Positions 28,306 to 36,793 of a stretch of DNA of 64,000 nucleotides are shown piece after piece; the first letter of the stretch is position 1, and every line of letters starts with the position of its first letter. The position numbers were made by a program, and so were the translations under genes. The stretch is from contig NZ_JAAXLS010000006.1 in the NCBI RefSeq assembly GCF_012328925.1, positions 209,613 to 273,612 of the forward strand, in the 5' to 3' direction. The notes beneath the pieces were generated by a model. That model saw only the letters and a program-made list of their open reading frames with translations. It did no database searches and was not told where the DNA came from. This DNA comes from Amycolatopsis acididurans (lineage in GTDB: Bacteria; Actinomycetota; Actinomycetes; Mycobacteriales; Pseudonocardiaceae).

Positions 28306-29578
28306 TACCAATAGGAGTTTTTGTCTCCGCACGGCGAAAACACAACATCGCACCGAGCAGCACGAGTGGGTACACCAGATATCCGTAGCGCGTGGCGGGC
28401 GTGAGTATGGTGAACGCTCCGAGCCCGACGGCGACCCGCAGCATCGCGTCCGAACCTGTGGTGGGGGGCCTGCGCAGCAACCAGGCCAGGATCGCGGTCG
28501 CGGCGGCGCCGAGGAGCGCGAACGCGACGGCCTTCCCGGCCGGTCCCGTACTCGCTATGAGGTAGCCCGGCAGTGGGCTGGCCGCCGGCGAGGTGACCAC
28601 CCCGAGCCCCGCCGGGAAGCGGATCACGTGCTCGACGAACGCGCTGGGGTCCACCAGCAGTACGGGGATGTTGACGATCGCACCGGCCGTCACGAGTGTG
28701 GCCAGGAAGCGGGCGAGCGCCCGCCGGCCGAGCCGCGCTGCCACCAGCGCGGCCAGCACCACGGCGGCCGGTGCGACGATCAGTTTCGCGCTCACGACGA
28801 GGGCGAGCACGATCGCCGAGGACACCGGCCGATCGCGCGCCGCCAGCGCGCCGGCGACCAGCAGCAAGCCGACGATCGCGAGATCGGGCCCGGCGACGGA
28901 CCAGGTCAACGCGGTCAGCGGGCAGGCCACCGCGAGTTGGGCGGTGAGTACCGGAATCCGTGGCGAGCCCATGAGCTTCCACGTGATCCACACGCAGACG
29001 GTCGCGGTCAGCGCGAAAACCAGCCGCGCGTCGGTCAGCGCGTCGGCCACCGGCGTGCCGCCGAACAATGCCCGCGGCAGGCCGAACAACGCCATGACCG
29101 GGCCGTAGGGCGTGTAGTCGTTGACCTCGGGCGGGCGGCCGAGCGCGGTTATGTCCACATAGGGCGTTCCGTGGTGCACCAGCAGGCTCGCGGACCGCTC
29201 GATCACCCACACTTCGGGCTGCGCGCTCCACGAGTACGGCGTGATCAGCCAGTCGACGCCGGTCAGCCGGCGCACGACCAGGAAGGCCAGCGGCACCAGC
29301 ATCGCGAAGACGCCGACCGCGGCCATCCCGAGCCAGCGCGACCGCCACCAGCCCGTGCGTGCACGCTGGGTGAGCAGCCACGCACTGTGCAGCGCGGCGA
29401 ACCCGTATCCCGCGCTCGCGAAGGCGCCCCACATCCGGAATCCGTAAAACTCCGAGGTGAGCGCGGCCGCGACCGCGTAACCTGCGCAGGCCAGGTAAAT
29501 GGCCAGATCCAGCGCCCGCGGGGAGGTGGCCGGTCGCCGGGTGCGGGCGCGGGTGGAGGTTGACGCGTCGACACCCAT
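28283..29578 (-). CDS. GT-C fold membrane glycosyltransferase (GT87/DUF2029-like)
   Basis: This 431-residue protein has about 10-12 hydrophobic segments and the long extracytoplasmic first loop with acidic/aromatic residues (SAQPEVWVIERSASLLVHHGTPYVD and YTPYGPVMALFGLPRAL) typical of polyprenol-phosphate-sugar dependent transferases. It probably mannosylates or arabinosylates envelope lipids at the outer face of the membrane; the substrate cannot be told. ATG 29578 lies just after a TAATCT -10 element, so translation is probably leaderless; a longer upstream frame is rejected as non-homologous. Confidence 0.78.
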   Translation of the reverse strand: MGVDASTSTRARTRRPATSPRALDLAIYLACAGYAVAAALTSEFYGFRMWGAFASAGYGFAALHSAWLLTQRARTGWWRSRWLGMAAVGVFAMLVPLAFLVVRRLTGVDWLITPYSWSAQPEVWVIERSASLLVHHGTPYVDITALGRPPEVNDYTPYGPVMALFGLPRALFGGTPVADALTDARLVFALTATVCVWITWKLMGSPRIPVLTAQLAVACPLTALTWSVAGPDLAIVGLLLVAGALAARDRPVSSAIVLALVVSAKLIVAPAAVVLAALVAARLGRRALARFLATLVTAGAIVNIPVLLVDPSAFVEHVIRFPAGLGVVTSPAASPLPGYLIASTGPAGKAVAFALLGAAATAILAWLLRRPPTTGSDAMLRVAVGLGAFTILTPATRYGYLVYPLVLLGAMLCFRRAETKTPIGTTSSSRE

Positions 29579-29586
29579 GGGACGCA

Positions 29587-29592
29587 AGATTA
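29587..29592 (-). promoter_or_regulatory. -10 element of the glycosyltransferase gene
   Basis: TAATCT on the minus strand is eight bases before ATG 29578, consistent with leaderless transcription. The divergent ABC exporter gene has its own TAATGT candidate at 29691-29696. Confidence 0.45.
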
Positions 29593-29707
29593 CCGGGGTG
29601 TTCTCCGGTGGCGGAAAATGTCCGGTGCGGTTCGGGAAGCTTCTCTTACGACCCGGCGTTGTCCAGGTCATCTGTGACTTGAACTTTGAGTAATGTAGAG
29701 CTTTGGG

Positions 29708-31585
29708 GTGGGAGGGTTCGTGGACAACACGTGGGCGTTGCTGAGTTCGGCGATGCGCGGGCAGGACACACCGAAGGGCCTGACGCCGGGCACCGTGCGG
29801 CGGGTCGCCCGGTTCGCCCGGCCGTACTGGCGCGGCCTGGCCGTCTTCCTGGTGCTGACCGTGGTGTCGGCGGTGATCGCGGTGACCACGCCGCTGCTCG
29901 CGGGCAAGGTGGTCGACGCGATCGTCGCGCGCCACGGCGCGGGCATCGTGATATTGCTGGCGATCGTGGTCGCCGTGCTCGCCGTCGCCGACGCCGGGTT
30001 CGGGCTCGTCGAGCGGTGGCTGTCCGCTCGCATCGGGGAGGGCCTGATCCTCGATCTGCGGCGCGCGGTGTTCGAGCACGTGCAGCGGATGCCCGTCGCC
30101 TTCTTCACCCGCACCCGCACCGGCGCGCTGGTGAGCAGGCTGAACAACGACGTCATCGGCGCGCAGCGCACCTTCACCGCGACACTGTCCGGGCTGGTCA
30201 CCAACGTGATCCAGCTGGTGCTCTCGCTCGCGGTGATGATGACGCTGTCCTGGCAGGTGACCGCGCTCGCGCTGGTGCTGCTGCCGGTGTTCGTGCTGCC
30301 CGCGCGGCGGATGGGGCGCAGGATGGCGAGCCTGCAGCGGGAGTCCGCGCAGCTCAACGCCGGGATGACCACACAGATGACCGAGCGGTTCTCCGCGCCG
30401 GGCGCGACGCTGGTGAAGCTGTTCGGGCGGCCGAAGCTGGAGGCCGACGAGTTCGGTGCGCGCGCGGGCCGGGTGCGTGACATCGGGGTGCGCACCGCGA
30501 TGCTGACCCGCTGGTTCATGACGAGCCTGACCCTGGTCTCGGCGCTCGCGCAGGCGCTGGTGTACGGGCTCGGCGGGTATCTCGCGATCCGCGGGCAGCT
30601 GGAGCCGGGCACGGTCGTGGCGCTCGCGTTGCTGCTGACCAGGCTCTACACCCCGCTGACCGCGCTGGCCAACGTGCGGGTGGACGTGATGACCGCGCTG
30701 GTGTCGTTCGAGCGGGTCTTCGAGGTGCTCGACCTCAAGCCCATGATCACCGAGAAGCCGGACGCGCGCGCCGTGCCCGACGGCGGGGTTTCGGTGGAGT
30801 TCTCCGACGTGCGCTTCAGCTACCCGGCGGCCGAGAAGTTCTCGCTCGCGTCACTGGAAGATGTGTCCACTTTGGATGGCCGGGGTGGGGACGAGGTGCT
30901 GCACGGGATCAGCTTCCGTGCCGAGCCGGGCCAGATGGTCGCATTGGTCGGTTCCTCGGGTGCCGGGAAGTCGACGATCGCCTCGCTGCTGCCGAGGCTC
31001 TACGACGCCGATTCCGGTGCGGTGCGGCTGTCCGATGTGGACGTCCGCGATCTGTCGTTCGAGTCGATCCGGTCGGCGGTGGGTGTGGTGACGCAGGACG
31101 GGCACCTGTTCCACGACACGATCCGGGCGAACCTGGAGTACGCGCGGCCGGGCGCCGGCGAGGACGAGATCTGGGACGCGCTGGAGCGGTCGCGGCTGGC
31201 GGAGCTGGTGCGGTCACTGCCGGACGGGCTGGACACGCTGGTGGGGGAGCGTGGATACCGGCTGTCCGGCGGTGAGCGGCAGCGGCTGACGATCGCGCGG
31301 CTGCTGCTGGCCCAGTCGAGGGTGATCGTGCTGGACGAGGCGACGGCGCACCTGGACTCGGAGTCCGAAGCGGCGGTCGGGGAGGCGCTGACCCACGCGC
31401 TGGCCGGGCGCACCGCGCTGGTGATCGCGCACCGCTTGTCCACGGTGCGGGCGGCGGACCAGATCCTGGTGATCGAGGCGGGCCGCGTCGTGGAGCACGG
31501 CACGCACGAGGAACTGCTCGCCGCCGGCGGCCGGTATGCGGAGCTCTACCACACCCAGTTCGCGGAGGAGCCCGCCGCGGCCTGA
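29708..31585 (+). CDS. ABC exporter, fused membrane and ATPase domains
   Basis: This 625-residue half-transporter has an N-terminal ABC type-1 membrane domain (~residues 35-320, six helices such as LAVFLVLTVVSAVIAVTTPLL and GIVILLAIVVAVLAVADAGF) and a C-terminal ATPase: Walker A GSSGAGKST, signature LSGGERQRLTIA, Walker B VIVLDEATAHLD, switch H in VIAHRLST. It would work as a homodimer exporting lipids or hydrophobic compounds. An unusual insertion (SLASLEDVSTLDGRGGDEV) sits between the A-loop strand and Walker A. GTG 29708 or GTG 29720 may be the start. It ends 6 bases before the convergent SIS gene. Confidence 0.9.
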   Translation: MGGFVDNTWALLSSAMRGQDTPKGLTPGTVRRVARFARPYWRGLAVFLVLTVVSAVIAVTTPLLAGKVVDAIVARHGAGIVILLAIVVAVLAVADAGFGLVERWLSARIGEGLILDLRRAVFEHVQRMPVAFFTRTRTGALVSRLNNDVIGAQRTFTATLSGLVTNVIQLVLSLAVMMTLSWQVTALALVLLPVFVLPARRMGRRMASLQRESAQLNAGMTTQMTERFSAPGATLVKLFGRPKLEADEFGARAGRVRDIGVRTAMLTRWFMTSLTLVSALAQALVYGLGGYLAIRGQLEPGTVVALALLLTRLYTPLTALANVRVDVMTALVSFERVFEVLDLKPMITEKPDARAVPDGGVSVEFSDVRFSYPAAEKFSLASLEDVSTLDGRGGDEVLHGISFRAEPGQMVALVGSSGAGKSTIASLLPRLYDADSGAVRLSDVDVRDLSFESIRSAVGVVTQDGHLFHDTIRANLEYARPGAGEDEIWDALERSRLAELVRSLPDGLDTLVGERGYRLSGGERQRLTIARLLLAQSRVIVLDEATAHLDSESEAAVGEALTHALAGRTALVIAHRLSTVRAADQILVIEAGRVVEHGTHEELLAAGGRYAELYHTQFAEEPAAA

Positions 31586-31591
31586 GGCGGC

Positions 31592-32293
31592 TCAGCGCAG
31601 CGCCGGAACGCGCGGCAGATAGCGCTCGAACAGTGCCGCGTTGGCCTCGTCGCCGCCGGAGACGTTGGAGCTGCGCCAGAGCGGGACGTCGAAGTCGGCC
31701 ATCGTGCCGAGCTGGGCCAGAACGCAGTTCCACAGGAAGGCGTTGAGCACCGTCGACAGCGCGGCGGTGCGCGGCGCGTCCGGCGGGAAGCTCGCGTCGC
31801 CCGGCCGCACGCCCGTGTCGAGCACGACGTCGGCCTGCTCGGGCAGCGTGCTCGCCGCGCGGCGCGGTGCCTCGGTGGCCGAGGCACGGGAGGTCACGGC
31901 GAGCACCGGCGTCCCGGCCGCGCAGGCGGCCATCGCCAGTTCGACGGGGTAGGGGTTCACGCCCGAGGTCGAGAAGACGACCAGCACGTCGCGGGGCGTG
32001 AGTGCGTCGCCGAGTACCTCCGCCGCCAGGCCACTGCGCCGCTCCGCACCGGTACTGGCTCGCGCGCCGTGCAGCGGCAGCAGCTCCGGGTGGTACAGCG
32101 GGTACACACAGGCCAGCCCGCCCGCCCGGTAGAACGTCTCGGCGACCGCCGCGAGCGAGTGGCCCGCACCGGCGGTATAGACCAGTCCGTCCGCGCGCAC
32201 GCAGGCGAGCACGAGCTCCGCGGCCTGCCGGATTTCCGTGCCATTGCCCGTTTCGGCGTCTCGTATCGCCCGCGTCACCAGGTCCCCGATCAC
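31592..32293 (-). CDS. SIS (sugar isomerase) domain protein
   Basis: The 233-residue protein has a SIS fold: VYTAGAGHSLAAVAETFYRAGG and the phosphosugar-binding loop LVVFSTSGVNPYPVELAMAA, then PVLAVTSRA. These bind phosphorylated sugars in isomerases or sensor proteins. A DNA-binding domain is absent, so it is an enzyme or binding protein rather than an RpiR regulator. The GTG start has only a weak ribosome binding site. It is convergent with the ABC exporter and divergent from the alpha/beta hydrolase at 32344; no sugar pathway genes are nearby. Confidence 0.8.
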   Translation of the reverse strand: MIGDLVTRAIRDAETGNGTEIRQAAELVLACVRADGLVYTAGAGHSLAAVAETFYRAGGLACVYPLYHPELLPLHGARASTGAERRSGLAAEVLGDALTPRDVLVVFSTSGVNPYPVELAMAACAAGTPVLAVTSRASATEAPRRAASTLPEQADVVLDTGVRPGDASFPPDAPRTAALSTVLNAFLWNCVLAQLGTMADFDVPLWRSSNVSGGDEANAALFERYLPRVPALR

Positions 32294-32343
32294 CTGAGCG
32301 ACCCTATCGGGAAGAAACCGCGCGCGGGTGCGTTGATCAGGAT

Positions 32344-33024
32344 GTGACCGATCCGCGACCGAGCCTGACCACGTGGGCGGCGCAGGGCCCCGTCCGCGCC
32401 GTGACGCTGGTGCTGCATGGCGGCGCCGAAGCCGGTCTCTCCCAGGTGCGCCCCTGGGGGCTGGCCTACCTGCGCATGGTGCCCATCGCCCGCGCGCTCC
32501 ACGGGGCCGTCGCTCCGCACGGCGTCGAGGTCCGGCTGCTGCGCAACCGCGTCCGCGGCTGGAACGCCCCCACCATGCACCCGGTCGCCGACGCCCGGTG
32601 GGCGCTGGAGCGCATTCACGCCGAACGCCCCGGCCTGCCGGTCTTCCTCGTCGGGCACTCGATGGGCGGCCGCGTCGCGCTGCGGGTCGCCGACGATCCG
32701 GCCGTCACCGCCGTCTGCGCCCTCGCCCCGTGGACCCCGGCGGGCGAACCGGTCGAACCGGTCAAGGAGCGCTCCGTCGTCATCGCGCACGGCACCCTCG
32801 ACCGCATCACCAGCCCCGCCGAGTCCTATGCCTTCGCCGACCGCGCACAGCACCTCGCCGCCCGGATCGCCCGTTTCGAGCTGATGTCCGAGGCGCACGC
32901 CATGCTTCTGCGGCCCGGCGTGTGGAACGCCCTCGTCCGCGAGTTCGGTCTGGACGCCGCCGGGGTGCGCCCGCTCACAGCCTGGGAGACCCCACCCGAC
33001 CAGCGGCTACGCCTTCCGCGCTGA
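32344..33024 (+). CDS. Alpha/beta hydrolase
   Basis: The 226-residue protein has an oxyanion-hole HGGA motif (VTLVLHGGAEAG), nucleophile elbow GHSMGG (FLVGHSMGGRVALRV), an acid in AHGTLDRITSP and a final histidine in SEAHAMLLRP, giving a complete Ser-Asp-His triad. There is no signal peptide. The substrate is unknown; family members include dienelactone hydrolase-like and serine aminopeptidase-like esterases. The start is set at GTG 32344 with a weak AGGA in front, because the longer upstream frame runs antisense through the SIS gene. Confidence 0.78.
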   Translation: MTDPRPSLTTWAAQGPVRAVTLVLHGGAEAGLSQVRPWGLAYLRMVPIARALHGAVAPHGVEVRLLRNRVRGWNAPTMHPVADARWALERIHAERPGLPVFLVGHSMGGRVALRVADDPAVTAVCALAPWTPAGEPVEPVKERSVVIAHGTLDRITSPAESYAFADRAQHLAARIARFELMSEAHAMLLRPGVWNALVREFGLDAAGVRPLTAWETPPDQRLRLPR

Positions 33025-33119
33025 TCGCGCACAACCCTTTCGGGGTGCTAACCGTCCTTATCGTGGAGGTTTGCGGTTCACTAGGGGCCGCACACCAGTG
33101 ATCGGGAACGGTGGAGACG

Positions 33120-34268
33120 ATGACCTACGGCGGCGACTACCCCTCGCGTCCGCGCGGGCCACGCCAGCACCAGCAAGCACAGATGATGCCGCTGCCCGGC
33201 AGGCCGGCGCCGCAGGGCACCAGAGCGATGCCCGCGCAGCCGCCGCAGGGCCCGCCCCCGCGGCGCCTCGGCGACGGGGAGTATCCGCAGCCGCCGCGGC
33301 CCCGCCGCAAGCGCAAGTTCGGCATCGGCAAGATCCTGCTCTCTCTCGTACTCGCCTTCGTGGTGTTCCTCGTCGCCGTGTGGATCTACCTGGACAGCTC
33401 GATCAACCGGGTTCAGGCGCTCGCCGACTACAGCGGCCGCCCTGCCGCGGCCTCCGGCACGAACTGGCTGGTCATCGGCTCGGACAGCCGGGACGGGCTG
33501 ACCCCGCAGCAGGAGCAGCAGCTCTCCACCGGGGACAGCGCGGCCGCGGGCACCGGTTCGCGCACCGACACGATCATGATCGCGCACCTGACCGACAACT
33601 CCACCAAGCCGACCCTGCTCAGCCTGCCGCGCGACTCGGAGGTCTCGATTCCCGGCCACGGCAAGGGAAAGATCAACTCCGCGTTCACGCTGGGCGGTCC
33701 GACGCTGCTGGTGAAGACCGTCGAACAGGCCACCGGGCTGCGCATCGACCACTACGCCGAGATCGGCTTCGGCGGCTTCGCCAACATCGTCGACGCCATC
33801 GGCGGGGTCGACATGTGCATTCCGAAGGCAATGCACGACGACTACACCAACATCAGCATCCCGGCGGGCTGCCAGACCCTCGACGGGCCGCACGCGCTCG
33901 GCTTCGTGCGGATGCGGCACAGCGATGCGACCCCGCGCTCGGACCTCGACCGGGTGGAGAACCAGCGCAAGTTCATCGGTGCGCTGGCCAGCCAGATCGC
34001 CTCGCCCGGCGTGCTGCTCAACCCGTTCCACTTCTTCCCGCTGCTGTCCTCGGCGCCCGACGCGCTGACCATGGACTCCGGCGACCACCTGCAGAACCTG
34101 CTGGCGCTCGCCTGGTCGATGCGCGGCATTTCCAGCGGCGGCGTGGTCACCACGACCGTTCCCGTCACCTCGGCGTCGGCGGAGAACTGGGACAAGACCA
34201 AGTCGAAGCAGCTTTTCGACTCGCTGCGTAACGACTCGCCGATCCCGGACAACGTCATCAGCAACTAG
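33120..34268 (+). CDS. LytR-CpsA-Psr (LCP) family cell-wall glycopolymer ligase
   Basis: The 382-residue protein has a ~65-residue proline/arginine/glutamine-rich cytosolic tail, one membrane segment (~residues 69-91, GKILLSLVLAFVVFLVAVWI) and an extracellular LCP domain with WLVIGSDSRDG, RTDTIMIAHL, LLSLPRDSEVSIPGHGKGKIN, IGGVDMCIPKAM and RMRHSDATPRSDLDRVENQRK. Arg and Asp residues of these motifs bind the polyprenyl pyrophosphate of the donor. In actinobacteria LCP proteins join arabinogalactan or other polymers to peptidoglycan. ATG 33120 after GGTGGAG is preferred; GTG 33111 is in frame. Confidence 0.9.
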   Translation: MTYGGDYPSRPRGPRQHQQAQMMPLPGRPAPQGTRAMPAQPPQGPPPRRLGDGEYPQPPRPRRKRKFGIGKILLSLVLAFVVFLVAVWIYLDSSINRVQALADYSGRPAAASGTNWLVIGSDSRDGLTPQQEQQLSTGDSAAAGTGSRTDTIMIAHLTDNSTKPTLLSLPRDSEVSIPGHGKGKINSAFTLGGPTLLVKTVEQATGLRIDHYAEIGFGGFANIVDAIGGVDMCIPKAMHDDYTNISIPAGCQTLDGPHALGFVRMRHSDATPRSDLDRVENQRKFIGALASQIASPGVLLNPFHFFPLLSSAPDALTMDSGDHLQNLLALAWSMRGISSGGVVTTTVPVTSASAENWDKTKSKQLFDSLRNDSPIPDNVISN

Positions 34269-34294
34269 GACCGCCGATCACGAGAAAAGCCGAT

Positions 34295-34316
34295 GCGCGG
34301 GACCTCGTGCCCGCGC
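34295..34316 (+). terminator. GC-rich hairpin after the LCP gene
   Basis: GCGCGGG and CCCGCGC form a perfect 7 bp stem with an 8-base loop, 26 bases after the LCP stop. It ends one base before ATG 34318 of the next gene. No T-run follows. It is probably a stem-only terminator, or structure in the leader of the acetyltransferase gene. Confidence 0.4.
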
Positions 34317-34317
34317 G

Positions 34318-34872
34318 ATGATTCGGCGCATGGAGCCCGCGGAGACCCTGTCCGACGGCGAGATCAGGCTGCGCCGGTGGCGGCGCGGCGATGCCCGCAC
34401 CGTGCACCGCGTTGTCAACGCGTCGCTCGATCACCTGGCGCCGTTCATGCCGTGGGCGGTCGGAGGTTACAGTCGCGCCGACGCGGCCGACTTCATCCGG
34501 TCCTCCGACGAGGAATGGCGCGCGGGCAAGGCGTTCTCCTACGCCGTGCTCGGCGCTCGCGGCGAGGTGATCGGCAGTTGCGGCCTGATGCGCCGCATCG
34601 CCGAGGGCGGGCTGGAGATCGGGTACTGGCTGGCCCGCGAGCACACCGGCCGGGGCATCGCGACCCGCGCGGCCCGGCTGCTGACCGACGAGGCGTTCCG
34701 GATCGGCGCGCGGCACGTCGAGATCCACCACGACCCCGCCAACATCCGCAGCGGGCTGATCCCGGAGCGGCTCGGGTACACGCGGATCGGCACCATGCCG
34801 GCCACCCAGCCGGGTGGCTCCGCGGGCACCGGGAAGCTCGTCGTCTGGCGCGCAGAGGTTAACGGTTGCTAA
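34318..34872 (+). CDS. GNAT family N-acetyltransferase (RimJ/RimL-like)
   Basis: The 184-residue protein has the GNAT fold: an N-terminal strand (IRLRRWRRGDARTVHRVVN), a middle strand pair (SYAVLGARGEVIGSCGL, LEIGYWLAREHTGRGIATRAARLL) with the acetyl-CoA loop R/Q-x-x-G-x-G/A as EHTGRGIAT, then HVEIHHDPANIRS and a final strand. This is the pattern of the RimJ/RimL ribosomal-protein or antibiotic acetyltransferases. The second ATG at 34330 may be the real start, since the first one directly touches a hairpin. The substrate is unknown. Confidence 0.85.
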   Translation: MIRRMEPAETLSDGEIRLRRWRRGDARTVHRVVNASLDHLAPFMPWAVGGYSRADAADFIRSSDEEWRAGKAFSYAVLGARGEVIGSCGLMRRIAEGGLEIGYWLAREHTGRGIATRAARLLTDEAFRIGARHVEIHHDPANIRSGLIPERLGYTRIGTMPATQPGGSAGTGKLVVWRAEVNGC

Positions 34873-34907
34873 CGTAGGTGCCCGGTCGATCGCCAAAGGG
34901 GGCGAGC

Positions 34908-36500
34908 TTGGACACCGACGCCGACACCCTGCGCCCGGAAATCGCCTTGTCCTGGCGCCGGTCCGAACTGAGCGGGCTCACCCCGGCCAGTTCGCTCGAC
35001 ACGTTCACCGTCGCCGACTACGACCGGCGCAGTCGCCTGGTCGTCGCGGCCGACCCGGTGCTCGACGAGGCGGCGCGCGAACTCGCGGGCACGGCGTTCA
35101 GCCTCGTGCTCGCCGACCGGGACGCCTGGATCGTCGACCGCCGCTACGGTGCGCGGCAGGCCGAGTCGGTGCTGGACAGCATCGGCGCCGTGCCGGGGCG
35201 GCGGTTCACCGAGGAGACCACGGGCACGAACTCGATCGCGACGGTTTTCGAACTGCGCCGCGGCCTGTCCGTGCACGGCAACGAGCATTTCATCGAGTCG
35301 CTGAAGCAGTTCGCCTGCTACGGCCATCCCATCACGCATCCGGTCACGCACCGGCTCGAAGGCGTCCTCGACATCACGTGCCCGGCCACCCAGGACAATC
35401 CGCTCCTGGCGCCGTTCCTGCGGCGTGCGGTGGTCGATATCGAGCAGCGGCTGCTGGAGGGTTCGCGCGCCGCGGAACAGCGGATGCTGGCCGCCTACCA
35501 GGCGGCCGCGCCCGGCCGCTCGCGCGCGGTGCTGATGCTCGGTGAGGACGTGGTGCTGGCCAACGCGGTGGCGACCGACCTCCTCGACGCGGCCGACCAC
35601 GCCGTGTTGCGCGGGATCGCGATGGACGCGCCGTTCGGGGTGCGGCAGGCGCGCGAGGTCGAGCTGTCGTCGGGACGCGTGGCCGCGGTGTCGTTCGAGC
35701 GGATCACCGGTGCCTCGGGCGTGCTGTTCGAGCTGGACCTCAGCGAACGGCGTCCCATTCCGCGGCGCAGCCGACCCGCCGAGCCGGATCTCGCCGGGTG
35801 CCGTGCGCAGCGGGTCAACGTGCTGATCAGCGGTGAACCGGGCACCGGACGGTCCACGGCGGCCCGTGAGCTCGCGGGCGACGAGCCCGTCAAGGTGCTC
35901 GACGCCGCCGAAGCCGGGCCGTGGCCGCCGGACGCGCTGACCGCCGAGGGACTGCTGGTGGTCGAGAACATCCACCTGCTGTCCGAAGCGCTCGCCGCCC
36001 GCATCGCGTCCACAATGGACCAGCGGTGGGTGGTCGTGACCTCGCCGCCGGTCGCGGACCTCACCGGATCCGCCGCGGACCTGGCCAGCAGGTGCATCGT
36101 GCGGCGCGAACTGACCCCGTTGCGTGCCCGGCGAGACGAGCTGCCCGGCCTGGTGACGGGTATGCTCGGCCGCCTCGGCGTGCGCAACACGCTCCGCTTC
36201 GCGCCGCGCACGCTGGAAACGCTCGCCGCGCAGGACTGGCCGGGCAACCTGCGCGAGCTGTACGCGCTCGTCAGCCATGTCGTGCGCACCCGCCGCGTGG
36301 GCGACGTGTTGCCGCAGGACCTGCCCGAGTCCTATCAGGGCAGCCCGCGTGCCCGTCAGCTCAGCCCGATCGAACAGCTGGAGCACGACGCGATCATCGC
36401 GGCGCTGCACGCGTGCGGCGGGAACAAGGCACATGCGGCCAAACGGCTCGGCATCAGCAGGTCCACATTGCACAGACGAGTGCGCAGCCTCGGGATCTGA
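34908..36500 (+). CDS. AcoR/MimR-like transcriptional activator: GAF, AAA-like domain, Fis-type HTH
   Basis: The ~530-residue regulator has an N-terminal GAF sensor (FTEETTGTNSIATVFELRRGLSVHGNEHF is the hallmark of AcoR-type sensors), a shortened AAA+ domain with Walker A GEPGTGRSTAA, and a C-terminal HTH (IIAALHACGGNKAHAAKRLGISRSTLHRRVRSLG). The GAFTGA loop that contacts sigma-54 is missing, consistent with actinobacteria lacking sigma-54. It directly precedes aldehyde and alcohol dehydrogenase genes and probably activates them in response to an alcohol or aldehyde. TTG 34908 after AAGGGGG fits; GTG 34878 is upstream but lies at the predicted transcription start after TAACGT. Confidence 0.85.
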   Translation: MDTDADTLRPEIALSWRRSELSGLTPASSLDTFTVADYDRRSRLVVAADPVLDEAARELAGTAFSLVLADRDAWIVDRRYGARQAESVLDSIGAVPGRRFTEETTGTNSIATVFELRRGLSVHGNEHFIESLKQFACYGHPITHPVTHRLEGVLDITCPATQDNPLLAPFLRRAVVDIEQRLLEGSRAAEQRMLAAYQAAAPGRSRAVLMLGEDVVLANAVATDLLDAADHAVLRGIAMDAPFGVRQAREVELSSGRVAAVSFERITGASGVLFELDLSERRPIPRRSRPAEPDLAGCRAQRVNVLISGEPGTGRSTAARELAGDEPVKVLDAAEAGPWPPDALTAEGLLVVENIHLLSEALAARIASTMDQRWVVVTSPPVADLTGSAADLASRCIVRRELTPLRARRDELPGLVTGMLGRLGVRNTLRFAPRTLETLAAQDWPGNLRELYALVSHVVRTRRVGDVLPQDLPESYQGSPRARQLSPIEQLEHDAIIAALHACGGNKAHAAKRLGISRSTLHRRVRSLGI

Positions 36501-36716
36501 TCAGGCTCGGCGAACCGGTTGCCGCAGAACGGTCCTGAGCCTGGGCTGTTGGCCATGGCGATCAGGACACGGGCCCGCGGCGGCGTCAGCGCCGTCAGCG
36601 CCTCCCGGGTGGCGGCGGCACAGGCCTCGTGGCCGGAGGGCGTGGCGCGGAATGTGGCCCGTGACTTCGGGGACGAGGCGGCACGGGCCGTTTCGAGCAG
36701 GCCGCGCTCGGCGACA

Positions 36717-36735
36717 CTGTGTCAACCTGACACAG
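36717..36735. promoter_or_regulatory. Perfect inverted repeat, candidate operator for the dehydrogenase operon
   Basis: CTGTGTCA-ACC-TGACACAG is a perfect 8 bp inverted repeat with a 3-base spacer, 58 bases before the aldehyde dehydrogenase start. TGTCA/TGACA half-sites are typical for Fis-type HTH activators of the AcoR/NtrC group. The rest of the 36501-36793 gap shows no gene with a good start. Confidence 0.55.
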
Positions 36736-36793
36736 TTAGCGTCGGCCTCCTGCCGCCACGCTTGCCGTGATGGCACCTGACAAGGAGGTTGGT

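Noticed and set aside
36519..36770. Coding-like stretch upstream of the aldehyde dehydrogenase (plus-strand frame, and a minus-strand frame from ~36720 to 36554)
   Set aside because: Both strands have GC-rich third positions here. The minus-strand frame (with VAERGLLETARAASSPK) looks protein-like but has no start codon, and the plus frame runs through the palindrome and promoter. It may be a relic gene, but I cannot support it.
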